A DNA stretch of 32,161 nucleotides from JBCCWR01 sp039193385 (GTDB lineage: Bacteria; Verrucomicrobiota; Verrucomicrobiia; Methylacidiphilales; JBCCWR01), in NCBI GenBank assembly GCA_039193385.1, contig JBCCWR010000011.1, positions 1 through 32,161 on the forward strand, given 5' to 3'. The translations under genes were made by a program, and so were the position numbers. Positions 1-9,255 of the stretch are shown here, piece after piece. Within the stretch, counting starts at the first letter, position 1. Every line of letters starts with the position of its first letter. The notes under the pieces are model-generated. The model was given only the letters and a program-made list of their open reading frames with translations, was not told the DNA's origin and ran no database searches.

Positions 1-76
1 ACGCTAGCGTTTGTTTCGACTTTCGCTCATTGTTCTCTATCTTATTAGGCTTGTTTAACTAAAAGTTACATCGGCC

Positions 77-96
77 ATAAAGAATGTATTCTTTAT
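77..96. promoter_or_regulatory. Perfect dyad upstream of mnmA (possible operator)
   Basis: Two perfect 9-base arms (ATAAAGAAT and ATTCTTTAT) are separated by GT. The dyad ends 21 bases before the mnmA ATG, where a repressor site or 5' UTR stem would sit. No regulator gene is adjacent, so the function is inferred from position and symmetry only. Confidence 0.4.
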
Positions 97-117
97 TGAA
101 AACACAGGATTACAAAA

Positions 118-1209
118 ATGATGAAAAAGATTCTTGTAGCAATGTCAGGAGGCGTAGATAGCAGTGTAGCTGCAGCCCTTCTTAAAGAAAAAGGCTACCA
201 AATTGCCGGGGCTTACATGAAAAACTGGATTAATGAGCCCAACATTATCGGTAATTGCCCGTGGGAAGAGGATATAGAAGATGCCAGAGCGGTGGCTAAG
301 CAACTAGATATTGATTTCGATGTCGTCAATCTGATTAAAGAATACCAAGAACGCATCGTTAAATATCTGCTTGACGGCTATGCTCAAGGTGTAACTCCCA
401 ACCCAGATGTCATGTGTAACCGGGAAATGAAATTTGGCGTTTTTATGGATTATGCATTGGAAAATGGGTTTGATGCCGTAGCTACAGGCCATTACAGCAA
501 TATCCGTCTAAACAAGGATGGGACTTCAGATATCCTGGAAGGAGCTGATACCAATAAAGACCAATCCTACTTCCTGGCATTGCTGCAGCAAAAACAATGC
601 GCTCATGCTGCTTTCCCCGTGGGCCACTTATTAAAATCTCAAGTTCGTCAAGAAGCACAACGCTTCAATCTCCCCAATCATCATAAAAAAGACAGTCAAG
701 GTATCTGCTTCATTGGAGAAGTAAAAATGTCAGACTTTTTGAAGGCCTACCTACCAGAGTCACACGGAGACATTGTCAACCTGCAGGGCCAGGTTCTCGG
801 CCAACATAACGGACTACATTATTATACCCTTGGGCAACGTAAAGGTATCCGCATCCCATCTAACACACCCAATAAAGCCTATGTCGTCGTTGAAAAACGC
901 CTGCAGAGTAATGAACTCGTCATCGCCCTCGAAGAACCGGATACCCCGCTTCTTTATGCCAGTCGAGCTATTTTGAGCCACCTTTCATTTACTAATAAAG
1001 ACATCAAATCCACTTGTAAGCTCCAAGCCCGGCCTCGCTACCGAGCTCCACGTTGCGACATTCGTTATCAGCCTCTTGATAAAAGTCAGGCGGAAATAGT
1101 ATTCGACAAACCCCAGAGGGCTTTAGCTCCAGGTCAGATTTGTGCGCTTTATGAAGACACAACGCTGATTGGTGGAGGTATTTTCAAAGAAATTTATCAT
1201 TCAAACTAG
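118..1209 (+). CDS. mnmA: tRNA-specific 2-thiouridylase MnmA
   Basis: This cytoplasmic enzyme thiolates U34 of the tRNAs for Lys, Glu and Gln, activating the uridine with ATP and taking sulfur from a relay. The PP-loop SGGVDSS lies at residues 10-16. The catalytic cysteine pair is visible as Cys100 (in VMCNREMKFG) and Cys197 (in GICFIGE). The tRNA-contact segment GHYSN and the motif YYTLGQRKG are present, and the C-terminal beta-barrel is complete. The 363 residues match the usual family length of about 360. Two ATGs are adjacent (118 and 121), and an AGG at 106-108 suits either. The gene is monocistronic and converges on the minus-strand gene ending at 1230. A strong dyad sits just upstream. 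Identification is secure. Confidence 0.97.
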   Translation: MMKKILVAMSGGVDSSVAAALLKEKGYQIAGAYMKNWINEPNIIGNCPWEEDIEDARAVAKQLDIDFDVVNLIKEYQERIVKYLLDGYAQGVTPNPDVMCNREMKFGVFMDYALENGFDAVATGHYSNIRLNKDGTSDILEGADTNKDQSYFLALLQQKQCAHAAFPVGHLLKSQVRQEAQRFNLPNHHKKDSQGICFIGEVKMSDFLKAYLPESHGDIVNLQGQVLGQHNGLHYYTLGQRKGIRIPSNTPNKAYVVVEKRLQSNELVIALEEPDTPLLYASRAILSHLSFTNKDIKSTCKLQARPRYRAPRCDIRYQPLDKSQAEIVFDKPQRALAPGQICALYEDTTLIGGGIFKEIYHSN

Positions 1210-1229
1210 GTATTGTTTAGGCAACTAGA

Positions 1230-2273
1230 CTAGCCCTCTTGCAGAGCACGACGTTCAGCTTTGGCCTTACCATTATTTTCCCCTTCCAGTTCAGGAAGGT
1301 TAAGATCTTCCGCAACCAGTGGACGAAGGACCGTAATACGCTCCTTGGCCACCTGTGCTGAAACGGATTCCGGACTTTTTTGGATGACCTCATTGTAATA
1401 AATATAAGCCGCTTTGTAATTCTTCTGCGTCTCGTAGAATTTAGCGATATTCAACGCGCCATCCACTTGTCGCCCATTTAGCTCATTCATATAATCTTGC
1501 GCCTGCATAAGCTTCTCGCTTCCAGGATATTTCAGCTTAAAATCTTCAAAAGCTTCAATGGATTTACGCGCTGCGCTTTGATCATATTCCGGCTCGGATG
1601 AAGCTTTATACCAGGCATAACCAATTTGATATTGCGCATCATCGGCATATTCACTTCCAGGGTAACGATCAAGAAGCATGTTATATGCAGCTATGGAGTC
1701 ACTGTAATTCTTTTGTTTTTGTCGAGCCAAGCCAATGTGAAAATATGAGGCAGCCGCAAAAGCGCCGTAGGGTGCATCATCAATCACGCTTTGAAAAATC
1801 TCTACTGTCTTATCCATAGAAGGCAGCAAAGGAACTTTCCAGATCCGTTGCGGTTCCCCGGCCAGATAAAGCTTACCAATGCTAAACTTACGTTCAATGG
1901 CCAAGTCAAAGAACTGACTGCCAGGATATTTTTTAATAACCAGATTGTAAGCTTTATAAGCATCCCAGAACAAAGCAGACTTCTCAGCCATATAACCTAC
2001 TTTAAACTGTGCTTCACCCGCCGATGACGATAAAGGCCAACGACGCACCAGAATTTTGTAAGAACCCAGCGCAGCCTGCCAGTTTTCATCTGCCTCATAT
2101 TTACGAGCTAACTCAAGCTGAGCCTTGGCATCACTAGCCGCTAAAGCTTCTCCACTATCCTCCTTCACCCAGCCTTCACCTGGGCGCCAGACCAACGCCG
2201 CTTGAAGCGATGAACAAATGACTAGCAGCAGAATTAATATAGCAATTCGTTTAAAAATCATCCTCTGAAACAT
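1230..2273 (-). CDS. Secreted TPR protein, BamD/YbgF-like
   Basis: The protein has a signal peptide followed by tetratricopeptide-like helical repeats. These include several copies of the YPGS turn (KKYPGSQF, DRYPGSEYADDAQYQIGYAWY, LKYPGSEK) typical of BamD and YbgF/CpoB outer-membrane lipoproteins that organise barrel assembly or the Tol-Pal zone. The reading frame is open to an ATG at 2315, but the start at 2273 is preferred. It follows an AGGGGG ribosome site and gives MFQRMIFKR plus a hydrophobic core ending LQA, a good signal peptide. With that start the protein has 347 residues. No proper lipobox is seen (LVIC is poor), so it may be periplasmic rather than a lipoprotein. It is probably cotranscribed with the LysM amidase 48 bases upstream. 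BamD is a guess at family level. Confidence 0.7.
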   Translation of the reverse strand: MFQRMIFKRIAILILLLVICSSLQAALVWRPGEGWVKEDSGEALAASDAKAQLELARKYEADENWQAALGSYKILVRRWPLSSSAGEAQFKVGYMAEKSALFWDAYKAYNLVIKKYPGSQFFDLAIERKFSIGKLYLAGEPQRIWKVPLLPSMDKTVEIFQSVIDDAPYGAFAAASYFHIGLARQKQKNYSDSIAAYNMLLDRYPGSEYADDAQYQIGYAWYKASSEPEYDQSAARKSIEAFEDFKLKYPGSEKLMQAQDYMNELNGRQVDGALNIAKFYETQKNYKAAYIYYNEVIQKSPESVSAQVAKERITVLRPLVAEDLNLPELEGENNGKAKAERRALQEG

Positions 2274-2321
2274 AATCAATCCCCCTTGGACGGTCAAGAA
2301 TCCCTCTCGCATCAAAAAACA

Positions 2322-3263
2322 TTAACCAAATAACTTATGCATCGCCTTCGCAGGAAAAAATTTGCCGGGACAAATCGTTTTTTCATTTCTGATTTCACGG
2401 TGCAAAAGCAGCCTTAACTTCTTATGCACTAAATCCGTGCGTAAATAATGTATTAACTCGATAAAAGATGCCACTTGCTTGCGGGTGGGTTTCTTTTTCT
2501 CAAAATCACCCACCATGCAAATACCTATAGCATGTTCATTATACCAATTCGATTTCACATGCCCTCCATGTATTTGCCGCTTCCACCGCTCGGAAACCTC
2601 GATCTCTCCATCGCCAGATTCCGAACCATTTCCAATCACAAAGTGATAAGCTAAACCATTTTCCATACCACGTTTACGGTGGTACCAATCAAAAATTTGC
2701 CCATTCCCTACAGGCGTTCCACTATGATGGCCCACAACATATTTCCAGCGTTTCTTGTTCAGATTCTTAACATGAACCGTTCCCTTAGCTTTGGATACAA
2801 AAACAAGTTCTTTTTTTTCTGACTTTACCTCCACACCTACGGGAACTTTCAGATTCTGCCCCACATAGATCGTATCTTTTTCCAATTTGTTGGCATCACG
2901 AATAGCAGAAACGGTAGACCCATATTGCGTAGCAATTTTGCTGAGATATTCACCCTTCTTTACTGTATGGTTGACGTTCTTTGGTTTAGAGCTTTTAGAG
3001 CTTGATACAGAATAACGAGACGGAATAACTAACTTCTGCCCTACAAAAATAAGATCACCACTAATCGAATTCACACTACGTAATGAGGAAATAGAACAAC
3101 CAAAACGTTTGGCTATGGAAGTAAGCGAATCTCCTTTCTTCACCACATAATGACTTACGGTGGCCGCATAAAGCTCAGGATAATATAAAGATAAAGGATC
3201 GAGTAAAACCGAAGCCACGCCCAGCGTAGTTAGTCTTAAAAAATCCTTTTTATAAAATTCCAT
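2322..3263 (-). CDS. LysM-domain N-acetylmuramoyl-L-alanine amidase
   Basis: This is a cell-wall hydrolase of the zinc amidase_2/PGRP family, which cuts the bond between MurNAc and L-alanine in peptidoglycan. An N-terminal hydrophobic stretch (residues about 9-34) exports it. Two LysM peptidoglycan-binding domains follow at about 38-81 and 99-141 (YVVKKGDSLTSIAKRFG; HTVKKGEYLSKIATQYG), then a catalytic domain from about 173 to 305. Likely zinc ligands are His179 or His180 in VVGHHSG, His288 in LLLHRE and Cys298 in TICPGKFFP, the last in the position usually held by Asp or Cys. The gene lies upstream of the TPR protein on the same strand. Pairing of wall hydrolase and envelope TPR protein suggests envelope maintenance. 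The domain call is firm; the physiological role is inferred. Confidence 0.88.
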   Translation of the reverse strand: MEFYKKDFLRLTTLGVASVLLDPLSLYYPELYAATVSHYVVKKGDSLTSIAKRFGCSISSLRSVNSISGDLIFVGQKLVIPSRYSVSSSKSSKPKNVNHTVKKGEYLSKIATQYGSTVSAIRDANKLEKDTIYVGQNLKVPVGVEVKSEKKELVFVSKAKGTVHVKNLNKKRWKYVVGHHSGTPVGNGQIFDWYHRKRGMENGLAYHFVIGNGSESGDGEIEVSERWKRQIHGGHVKSNWYNEHAIGICMVGDFEKKKPTRKQVASFIELIHYLRTDLVHKKLRLLLHREIRNEKTICPGKFFPAKAMHKLFG

Positions 3264-3404
3264 CTCATACTATATTCCAAAAAATAACAAATACGTACAA
3301 GATTAATTTATCATACTGCTAGAACGTATTTATTTGGGGCCATCCATCACTCTTGGTTAAGCAATCGAGTAATCCTAAGGGTTGGCAAAACACATCGATC
3401 TAGA

Positions 3405-6400
3405 TTACTCATAACGCAAGCGTTCAATACCTGCTTGGGACAGAGCAAAGCGTGCTGCAAATAAACTTAAAAAATACCCCAAAATAAATAATAGCAAAGG
3501 AAAGCCCATAATCTGAGCCAACTGCATCCATGAAAACTGCTCCAGCAAAGCCGGTCCTGCAGCCAGCAGAGAAGCTCCAAGCCCCAAGCCGCAACCCCAC
3601 ATCACTAATTTAAAGCATTCTTTAAAGATAAGTTCCTGCACATGTTGTTGATCAAAACCCAAAGACCTTAACAAAGCCAATTCACTGCGCCGTTCAACGA
3701 CATTACGCAACATGGTGACGGCGACGCCAAAACATCCGAGAATCAATCCCAGGCCACCTAATGCCTGAAACATAGCGATATAGGTGTTCTCTACCGCATT
3801 GAGACGATTGACTACATCAGCAGCTTGCTGGACTTCCATACCATAATCTGAAAAGGAACGCGAAAGACTCTTTGCCAGCTGAGTGGAAGCATCCTCCGTA
3901 GCATCGATAAAAAATTTTCTATACCCTGCTTGATTCGGAAAATAATGACGGAAATGATCTTCAGAAATAATTAGACTCCCTTGTAACATAGTGCCAGCTA
4001 CCGCACCGACTAGGCGAATTTTAAACAATTCCCCTTTATCATCCAAATACTCTAAATCATCGCCCACCTTCATACCCAAAGACCACATGAGTGAATTCAT
4101 GTCTGCCACAGCGGGTACAATGCGTTCAGATAACTTTTTATCTAATAATTTCCAACCGTCCTTCTTTTCACCTTCTACAACTTGCACGAAAGAGAAAGCC
4201 TCTCGATCCAGTAAAGCTTGTGTTTGAACTCCAAGTAATCTCGGCTGTTGTGCGGTATTCAGATTTAAACAACTAGCCTCATCTCCATCCAACACACGTA
4301 AGGGCACAACTGGAAAGGGCTTCACATCGCTTAAGGTTGGGATCACATCATTTTGCAAAGGCACCGTAGTGTCTGCCACCAAAGCAAAACCTCCAGTTGC
4401 CGCACTGCGTTGATGACTTTGTGTGTTAGCATCCTTGCGGAAAACACTTACAGCAACCACAAGAAAGACCCCACAAGCCAAAATACCTGCCAAAGAAAGA
4501 CTACGGCCCATACGACGACTTAAATTTTTATCAATCAAATCTTTAAATAAAGATAGTGTATGAGAACGGCTAGTGGCCAAAAGCTGTTCACGAAATAAAA
4601 CTAAGCCGCCGGTCAGAAAAAGTGCTCCGGCACCAAAAAAAGCTCCAGATGCTGCCATGCCGCTCATACCACGCCCTAGAAGAGCCAGCCCAAGCCCATC
4701 CGCAATTGCTATAATAGAGACAGTGTACCAAAAACTACGCCAACCACGTTGAAATGCTCCGGCGTTTGTCTGATGAACAACGAAGCGTCCTGCAACTCCA
4801 CTCATCAAATCTCTTGCGTTTTCTGTAAGATGGTTTCTGGCTACAAACATCATGCACGAGACACCTGTCATGATACTGGAGATAATACCAACTAGCAGCG
4901 AAAGAGGGCTGACGGTGAAAATAAACTCTACTTCGCCTACAGCGTCTCTCCACATTGTCTCAAGACCTGACAACATAAGCCACGTATAAACACAACCTAA
5001 TGCAGCCCCTATAAGAGACCCGATTACGCTTAAAATAAAACCCTCACTTAAATAAAACTTTAGTATACTACCACGACCCCATCCCAATGCTTTGAGCAAC
5101 CCAGCTTCACTTTGGCGTTGCTGTAAAGAAAAAGCGAAGAAAAGCCCCGTATTAACCAACGCAGCAATAATAATAAAAAAACTAAAACTAATAAATAATT
5201 CAGAAAAATCAAAAGGAGACTTAGCAGCCTTTTTTGCCTGTTTAGCAAAAGCTTCTATCTTAAAACCATGCTCAACGGAAATAATTTCTTGAGCTATCAT
5301 AGTTTCAGCACTCTGTGAAGAATTCTTCAAAGCAAATCGTACTGCAGTGAGTGAACCATAACGACTACCCCACATTTCCTGCCCTGCAGCTAAGGAGATA
5401 AACGCCTTAGGTGTTCCTTTGAAAGCATCCCAATAGTCCTCATCTTTATCTCGTATTTTTTCCAGATCGATAGGTACACCCGGATCCCATTCACGGCAAT
5501 TATCCTCCTCAGCAATTCCTGGAAAATCAGGCGTCCAATCTGGCCTGAGTAAATCACTCTCTAGAGGTAAAATATATTTTACCTTAAACCTTCTCTCATC
5601 CTCAGTGATCTTTCCATCCTTGCCTTCAACATAATAGCGCAAGGAAAGCTCATCTCCGAGAATCACATCGAGATCATCTGCCAGCCATTGGCTGATAGTG
5701 GCCTCATTCTCACTAAGAGGATAATCTGCCAAATCGACTGCCGTCACCATAGAATAAGGAGTCGCTGAATCTGCATCTTTTTGTATTTCATTAACCAGAT
5801 AAGTAAGTACTCCGTAGCGTGATGAATCATTGGCCAGCAAATGATTTGCAGCATTCTCATCAAGAAACACCTGTTCGGAGGAAAGCTGCCACTGGTTACC
5901 TTCAGTTAATTTTGTCAGCTTTATTCCGAGATCTTCTATTGTGATCTTACTGCTCAGTTTATTATTTAATTCTTCAGCTTGATCTTGACTCGTAATGAGC
6001 AAAAGATTTGCCTTCTGCTCTAACTCAAGTTTCTTTTGCAAGCTATCTATTGGCAAATAAAGGGTGTAGGGAGAAAGATGGCTCGCATGTATCGAGAAAC
6101 GTCCACCTTGCTTATTACTAAAAATCTCTTTTACTTGAATACGCAGAGATTCCACAACATCGCGTCCACCAGATAAAGGAGCATCTCGAGAGATGAATGA
6201 AGGACGCTCCATACGTAAAATTATTTCATCACCTACCTTGATTTTTAAACGCCGGGCTAAAGATTGGTTAATAGCAGCAAATTCGCTCTCTTCAGACTCC
6301 TCATCAAAAAACGTAAAGAATGCAGAATCCACACCTAGAACCTGACAAACATTCGCTCTCGCAGAACCATCAGGAAGACTGACACTTCCACTTAAAAACA

Positions 6401-6656
6401 AGTTTGTGCTTGTTATACCTTCTATCTCCAGAGCTTCTGGCATACGATCGCTAAAAAAACGATTGGCTCGAAATAACAAATAGTCCGCAGAACCCGATCT
6501 TTGCTTGGCAAAAGTTTGCAGAGTCAGCCTGACAGAATCCCCCACACCAAGAGCTCCCACTAAAATCAGCGAAGCCAGCATAACAGCCAGGACCACACAG
6601 CTATGCATACGCCAGTGGTAACGTAAACTATGGAAAAGAAAACGCGACCAGCTCAT
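3405..6656 (-). CDS. ABC transporter permease, MacB/FtsX superfamily (YbbP-like, ten helices)
   Basis: This is the inner-membrane subunit of a type VII (mechanotransmission) ABC system. Hydrophobic segments lie at about 20-38, 484-510, 539-560, 582-604, 641-660, 668-688, 720-740, 958-983, 1016-1034 and 1050-1068, ten in all. Two FtsX modules carry the usual cytoplasmic loops after the first helix of each triplet (QSEAGLLKALGWGRGS about 515-530; RSELALLRSLGFDQQH about 990-1005). Two extracytoplasmic regions follow helices 1 and 7; the first, about 440 residues, is unusually large. The ten-helix layout matches E. coli YbbP rather than the four-helix MacB or LolC/E, but at 1083 residues it is longer than YbbP (about 800). 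The start codon directly abuts the stop of the ATPase gene, so the two are translationally coupled. The substrate is unknown. Confidence 0.85.
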   Translation of the reverse strand: MSWSRFLFHSLRYHWRMHSCVVLAVMLASLILVGALGVGDSVRLTLQTFAKQRSGSADYLLFRANRFFSDRMPEALEIEGITSTNLFLSGSVSLPDGSARANVCQVLGVDSAFFTFFDEESEESEFAAINQSLARRLKIKVGDEIILRMERPSFISRDAPLSGGRDVVESLRIQVKEIFSNKQGGRFSIHASHLSPYTLYLPIDSLQKKLELEQKANLLLITSQDQAEELNNKLSSKITIEDLGIKLTKLTEGNQWQLSSEQVFLDENAANHLLANDSSRYGVLTYLVNEIQKDADSATPYSMVTAVDLADYPLSENEATISQWLADDLDVILGDELSLRYYVEGKDGKITEDERRFKVKYILPLESDLLRPDWTPDFPGIAEEDNCREWDPGVPIDLEKIRDKDEDYWDAFKGTPKAFISLAAGQEMWGSRYGSLTAVRFALKNSSQSAETMIAQEIISVEHGFKIEAFAKQAKKAAKSPFDFSELFISFSFFIIIAALVNTGLFFAFSLQQRQSEAGLLKALGWGRGSILKFYLSEGFILSVIGSLIGAALGCVYTWLMLSGLETMWRDAVGEVEFIFTVSPLSLLVGIISSIMTGVSCMMFVARNHLTENARDLMSGVAGRFVVHQTNAGAFQRGWRSFWYTVSIIAIADGLGLALLGRGMSGMAASGAFFGAGALFLTGGLVLFREQLLATSRSHTLSLFKDLIDKNLSRRMGRSLSLAGILACGVFLVVAVSVFRKDANTQSHQRSAATGGFALVADTTVPLQNDVIPTLSDVKPFPVVPLRVLDGDEASCLNLNTAQQPRLLGVQTQALLDREAFSFVQVVEGEKKDGWKLLDKKLSERIVPAVADMNSLMWSLGMKVGDDLEYLDDKGELFKIRLVGAVAGTMLQGSLIISEDHFRHYFPNQAGYRKFFIDATEDASTQLAKSLSRSFSDYGMEVQQAADVVNRLNAVENTYIAMFQALGGLGLILGCFGVAVTMLRNVVERRSELALLRSLGFDQQHVQELIFKECFKLVMWGCGLGLGASLLAAGPALLEQFSWMQLAQIMGFPLLLFILGYFLSLFAARFALSQAGIERLRYE

Positions 6657-7331
6657 TCACTTATCCTGCAGTCTACCATGAACCAAGCGAAGGCAACGTT
6701 TCATCCGTCGCGCATAAACATCCGCATGCGTCACCATAACTAGAGTCTGTTTTTCTCTCTCATTGAGATCCACAAGCAAATCAATAAGTTTTTCCGCATT
6801 ACCTTGATCAAGTGCGCCAGTCGGTTCATCGGCAAGTATCAGAGAGGGTTGATTGATCAAAGCTCTAGCCACAGCTACTCGCTGACGTTCCCCACCGGAA
6901 AGTTTCCCTGGCAGATGATTCATACGGTCTTTCAATCCAAATTTAATTAATAATTCCTCAGCTCTTGTTTTTACATCAAGTGAAGATTTATTTAATAATG
7001 TAGGAACAAGAATATTTTCCAGGGCAGAGCAATGAGGCAATAAATGGTGCATTTGAAAAATAAAGCCCACTTCCTTATTTCGAAACTGTCCCAGTTCCTT
7101 CTCGCTTTTCTCTGCAAGACTTTTTCCCTGCCATATCAATTCTCCACCAGAAGGTTTATCTAGTGCTCCTATAAGATTGAGCAGGGTGCTCTTGCCACTA
7201 CCGGACTCTCCCACAATAGCGACAGAATCTCCTGCATCTATTTGCAAACTGATTTCCTGCAACACCGTCAAAATACCACCAGGTCTGTCAGCGTCCTGAT
7301 AATCCTTTGAAATATTATTTAGCTCTATCAT
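6657..7331 (-). CDS. ABC transporter ATPase, LolD/YbbA/MacB type
   Basis: This cytoplasmic ATPase powers the neighbouring FtsX-type permease. All motifs are intact: Walker A GESGSGKST (41-49), Q-loop Gln93 in FIFQMHHLLPH, signature LSGGERQ (144-150), Walker B LILADEP (164-170), and the H-loop in MVTHADVYA. The 224 residues and the sequence FQMHHLLP place it in the LolD/MacB/YbbA branch, whose members extract or shear substrates at the periplasmic face rather than pump across the membrane. It lies 12 bases downstream of the CoA-ligase gene and touches the permease gene, so all four genes from 9098 to 3405 look like one transcript. LolD itself is less likely, because the partner has ten helices instead of four. 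Confidence 0.9.
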   Translation of the reverse strand: MIELNNISKDYQDADRPGGILTVLQEISLQIDAGDSVAIVGESGSGKSTLLNLIGALDKPSGGELIWQGKSLAEKSEKELGQFRNKEVGFIFQMHHLLPHCSALENILVPTLLNKSSLDVKTRAEELLIKFGLKDRMNHLPGKLSGGERQRVAVARALINQPSLILADEPTGALDQGNAEKLIDLLVDLNEREKQTLVMVTHADVYARRMKRCLRLVHGRLQDK

Positions 7332-7343
7332 GTCATTTCCTGT

Positions 7344-8597
7344 TTAATCCATATTGAAAAGCCATCGCTTTGCTTTCATTTCAAATCTTGGCCAGGACTC
7401 ACCCTCATGTAGTTTGACTGGGATGCGCAATGAAAAAGCCTGCTCCATCGCCTCCTGCAATAAAATAGCTAACGCTTTCGCATCAAAACCATGCATCACC
7501 TCGATCTCAATCTCCAACTCAACCATCTCATTACTCTTAGTCACTAGAACACGATATTCCGCGATCCCTTCGATAGAGTGAACGACATCATCCACTGCTT
7601 GGGGGTAAAGATTAACGCCTCGAACAATCACCATATCATCAACACGACCCAGCACCCCGCCAGGCAAAAGTGTCATATTATCCTTTCTCAACAACTTCAC
7701 ATAATCTCCTGTTTTATAACGTAACACAGGAGACGCAGTGCGGCCCAAAGGTGTTAAAACGAGTTCACCCTCCTGGCCATTGGCCACATGTTGACCTGAC
7801 TCTTTATCAATAACTTCCACAATATATCTATCATCTAACAATCTTAAACAGGCTTGTTCTTCATCATCATAGTGCACACCCACAGGTCCAACCTCAGTCA
7901 TGCCATAGTGATCCATGACTTCAACTTCAGGCCAGCGATGTTGTAACTTGGCTCTGAAAGCCTCGGAACTTCCTCCCGGCTCTCCGGCCACAATGATTTT
8001 TTGCACACTTAGATTATTTAATAAAATCCCCTCCTCACGTGCTACTTCTGTGAGCCTTAAAGCATAGGTTGGCGTACAACATAAAACCGTAGCCTTGTTT
8101 CTCAACATCACATCGAGACGCATACGTGTACTCATGGCCCCACCCGGAATACATAAGCAGCCTAGTTTATGTGCCGCCTCAAACGCTGTCCAAAACCCAA
8201 GAAAAGGTCCAAAAGAAAAAGCAAAGAAAATCCTGTCATCACCCGTCACTCCACTAGCATCATAAACCATCTGCCAGTTATCCAACATCCAGGACCAGCC
8301 TTCTTCCGTATCCAGCCAGATAATAGGCTCACCACCACTTGTCGCACTCGTTTGACAATAGCGGTTATAGGCTGCAAGAGGCATAGTCAAGTTAGAGCCG
8401 TAAGGTAAATGCGCCTTTCTATCTGCTAGGATTTCCGCCTTCGTCGTCAATGGAACCTTGTTATAAAAAGCGTCTAAACTCAATAGGTCATCTTTTACGC
8501 CAGCCTCGGCGAGACGCTGCTGATAGAAAGGATTGGATGCGCGTAATAAACGAAGAAGTTGATTTAACTCTTGCAGTTGGTGGTCTGTCATACTCAT
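7344..8597 (-). CDS. PaaK-like adenylate-forming acyl/aryl-CoA ligase
   Basis: This is a member of the ANL superfamily closest in layout to phenylacetate-CoA ligase, which activates a carboxylic acid with ATP and joins it to CoA. Visible motifs are HYGMTEVGP (230-238), RYKTGDYVK (293-301) and the hinge GRVDDMVIVRG (317-327), followed by a PaaK-type C-terminal domain ending at residue 417. The glycine-rich phosphate-binding motif is unusual: TSATSGGEP (83-91) where SSGTTGxP is expected, although Thr, Ser and Gly are retained. The next gene upstream is a thioesterase 21 bases away and the next downstream is an ABC ATPase 12 bases away. The substrate could be an aryl or fatty acid; an aromatic acid of quinone or pigment biosynthesis is possible but unproven. 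Confidence 0.8.
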   Translation of the reverse strand: MSMTDHQLQELNQLLRLLRASNPFYQQRLAEAGVKDDLLSLDAFYNKVPLTTKAEILADRKAHLPYGSNLTMPLAAYNRYCQTSATSGGEPIIWLDTEEGWSWMLDNWQMVYDASGVTGDDRIFFAFSFGPFLGFWTAFEAAHKLGCLCIPGGAMSTRMRLDVMLRNKATVLCCTPTYALRLTEVAREEGILLNNLSVQKIIVAGEPGGSSEAFRAKLQHRWPEVEVMDHYGMTEVGPVGVHYDDEEQACLRLLDDRYIVEVIDKESGQHVANGQEGELVLTPLGRTASPVLRYKTGDYVKLLRKDNMTLLPGGVLGRVDDMVIVRGVNLYPQAVDDVVHSIEGIAEYRVLVTKSNEMVELEIEIEVMHGFDAKALAILLQEAMEQAFSLRIPVKLHEGESWPRFEMKAKRWLFNMD

Positions 8598-8618
8598 GAG
8601 TCATTCTACATTCTAATT

Positions 8619-9098
8619 CTAAATAGATGACGCCTGCTGCAAGCGTGTCTTGATGGCTGCAGGGATAGGTGCGGAAGTAAATTTTCTATGATGCTTTCCG
8701 GTATCGTCTTCTATAAAACGCACACAGACCGCCGTTAATTCACCTCGAGCTGCCAGCATCCATTGACCTTCCATGCATTTATTAAAATCAAAAACATAAT
8801 GCAATGACTTCTCACGTATCTCTACAACCTTCAACACAATCTCTAACTCATCCTCATACTTTAAGGGTTTAAGATAATCGCAAGTCGCTTTGACCCGTGG
8901 CCACCCCACTTCGACGCCATCAAATTCATGATGAATGCTAAAACCAAGGGATCGGAAAAAAGCATGCTCTGTCTCCTCCATCAAACGAAAGAAGTTTGAG
9001 AAATGCATAATGCCCGCCATATCGGTTTCATGAAAATGCACACGCCTTTGGTAGTTAAAAGAGGCTCCTTTGGTTTCTTCCTCAGAACTCATACTCAT
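8619..9098 (-). CDS. Hotdog-fold acyl-CoA thioesterase (4HBT/YbgC family)
   Basis: This cytoplasmic enzyme hydrolyses a CoA (or ACP) thioester. The family signature is clear: VHFHETDMAGIMHFSNFFR, with Asp26 in the position of the catalytic aspartate of 4-hydroxybenzoyl-CoA thioesterase, followed by the long hotdog helix with EETEHAFFRSLG. The 159 residues are normal for the family. ATGs at 9098 and 9092 are both possible starts. It is the first gene of the minus-strand operon with a CoA ligase and an ABC pair. Related hotdog enzymes act on 4-hydroxybenzoyl-CoA, dihydroxynaphthoyl-CoA or short acyl-CoAs. The sequence alone does not choose among these. Having both a ligase and a thioesterase implies a CoA-linked intermediate that is made and then released. 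Confidence 0.85.
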   Translation of the reverse strand: MSMSSEEETKGASFNYQRRVHFHETDMAGIMHFSNFFRLMEETEHAFFRSLGFSIHHEFDGVEVGWPRVKATCDYLKPLKYEDELEIVLKVVEIREKSLHYVFDFNKCMEGQWMLAARGELTAVCVRFIEDDTGKHHRKFTSAPIPAAIKTRLQQASSI

Positions 9099-9255
9099 AA
9101 AGTTAAAATTATTTCAAATTGAGCTTGCAGACTCAAACACTAACTCACGAAGGAAAAAAGATACTCAACACCAGTCAAACTGGCCTTGATACTCTTGCTT
9201 GCACTAAACTTATTTACTTAAGCTCAATTCTATTTAAATTATATATCAGTGCCTA

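Noticed and set aside
1..10. Ten-base palindrome ACGCTAGCGT at the window edge
   Set aside because: It is cut by the window boundary, so its context cannot be judged.
3367..3410. Inverted repeat GAGTAATC...GATTACTC at the permease stop codon
   Set aside because: The loop is 28 bases and no T-run follows; chance is likely.
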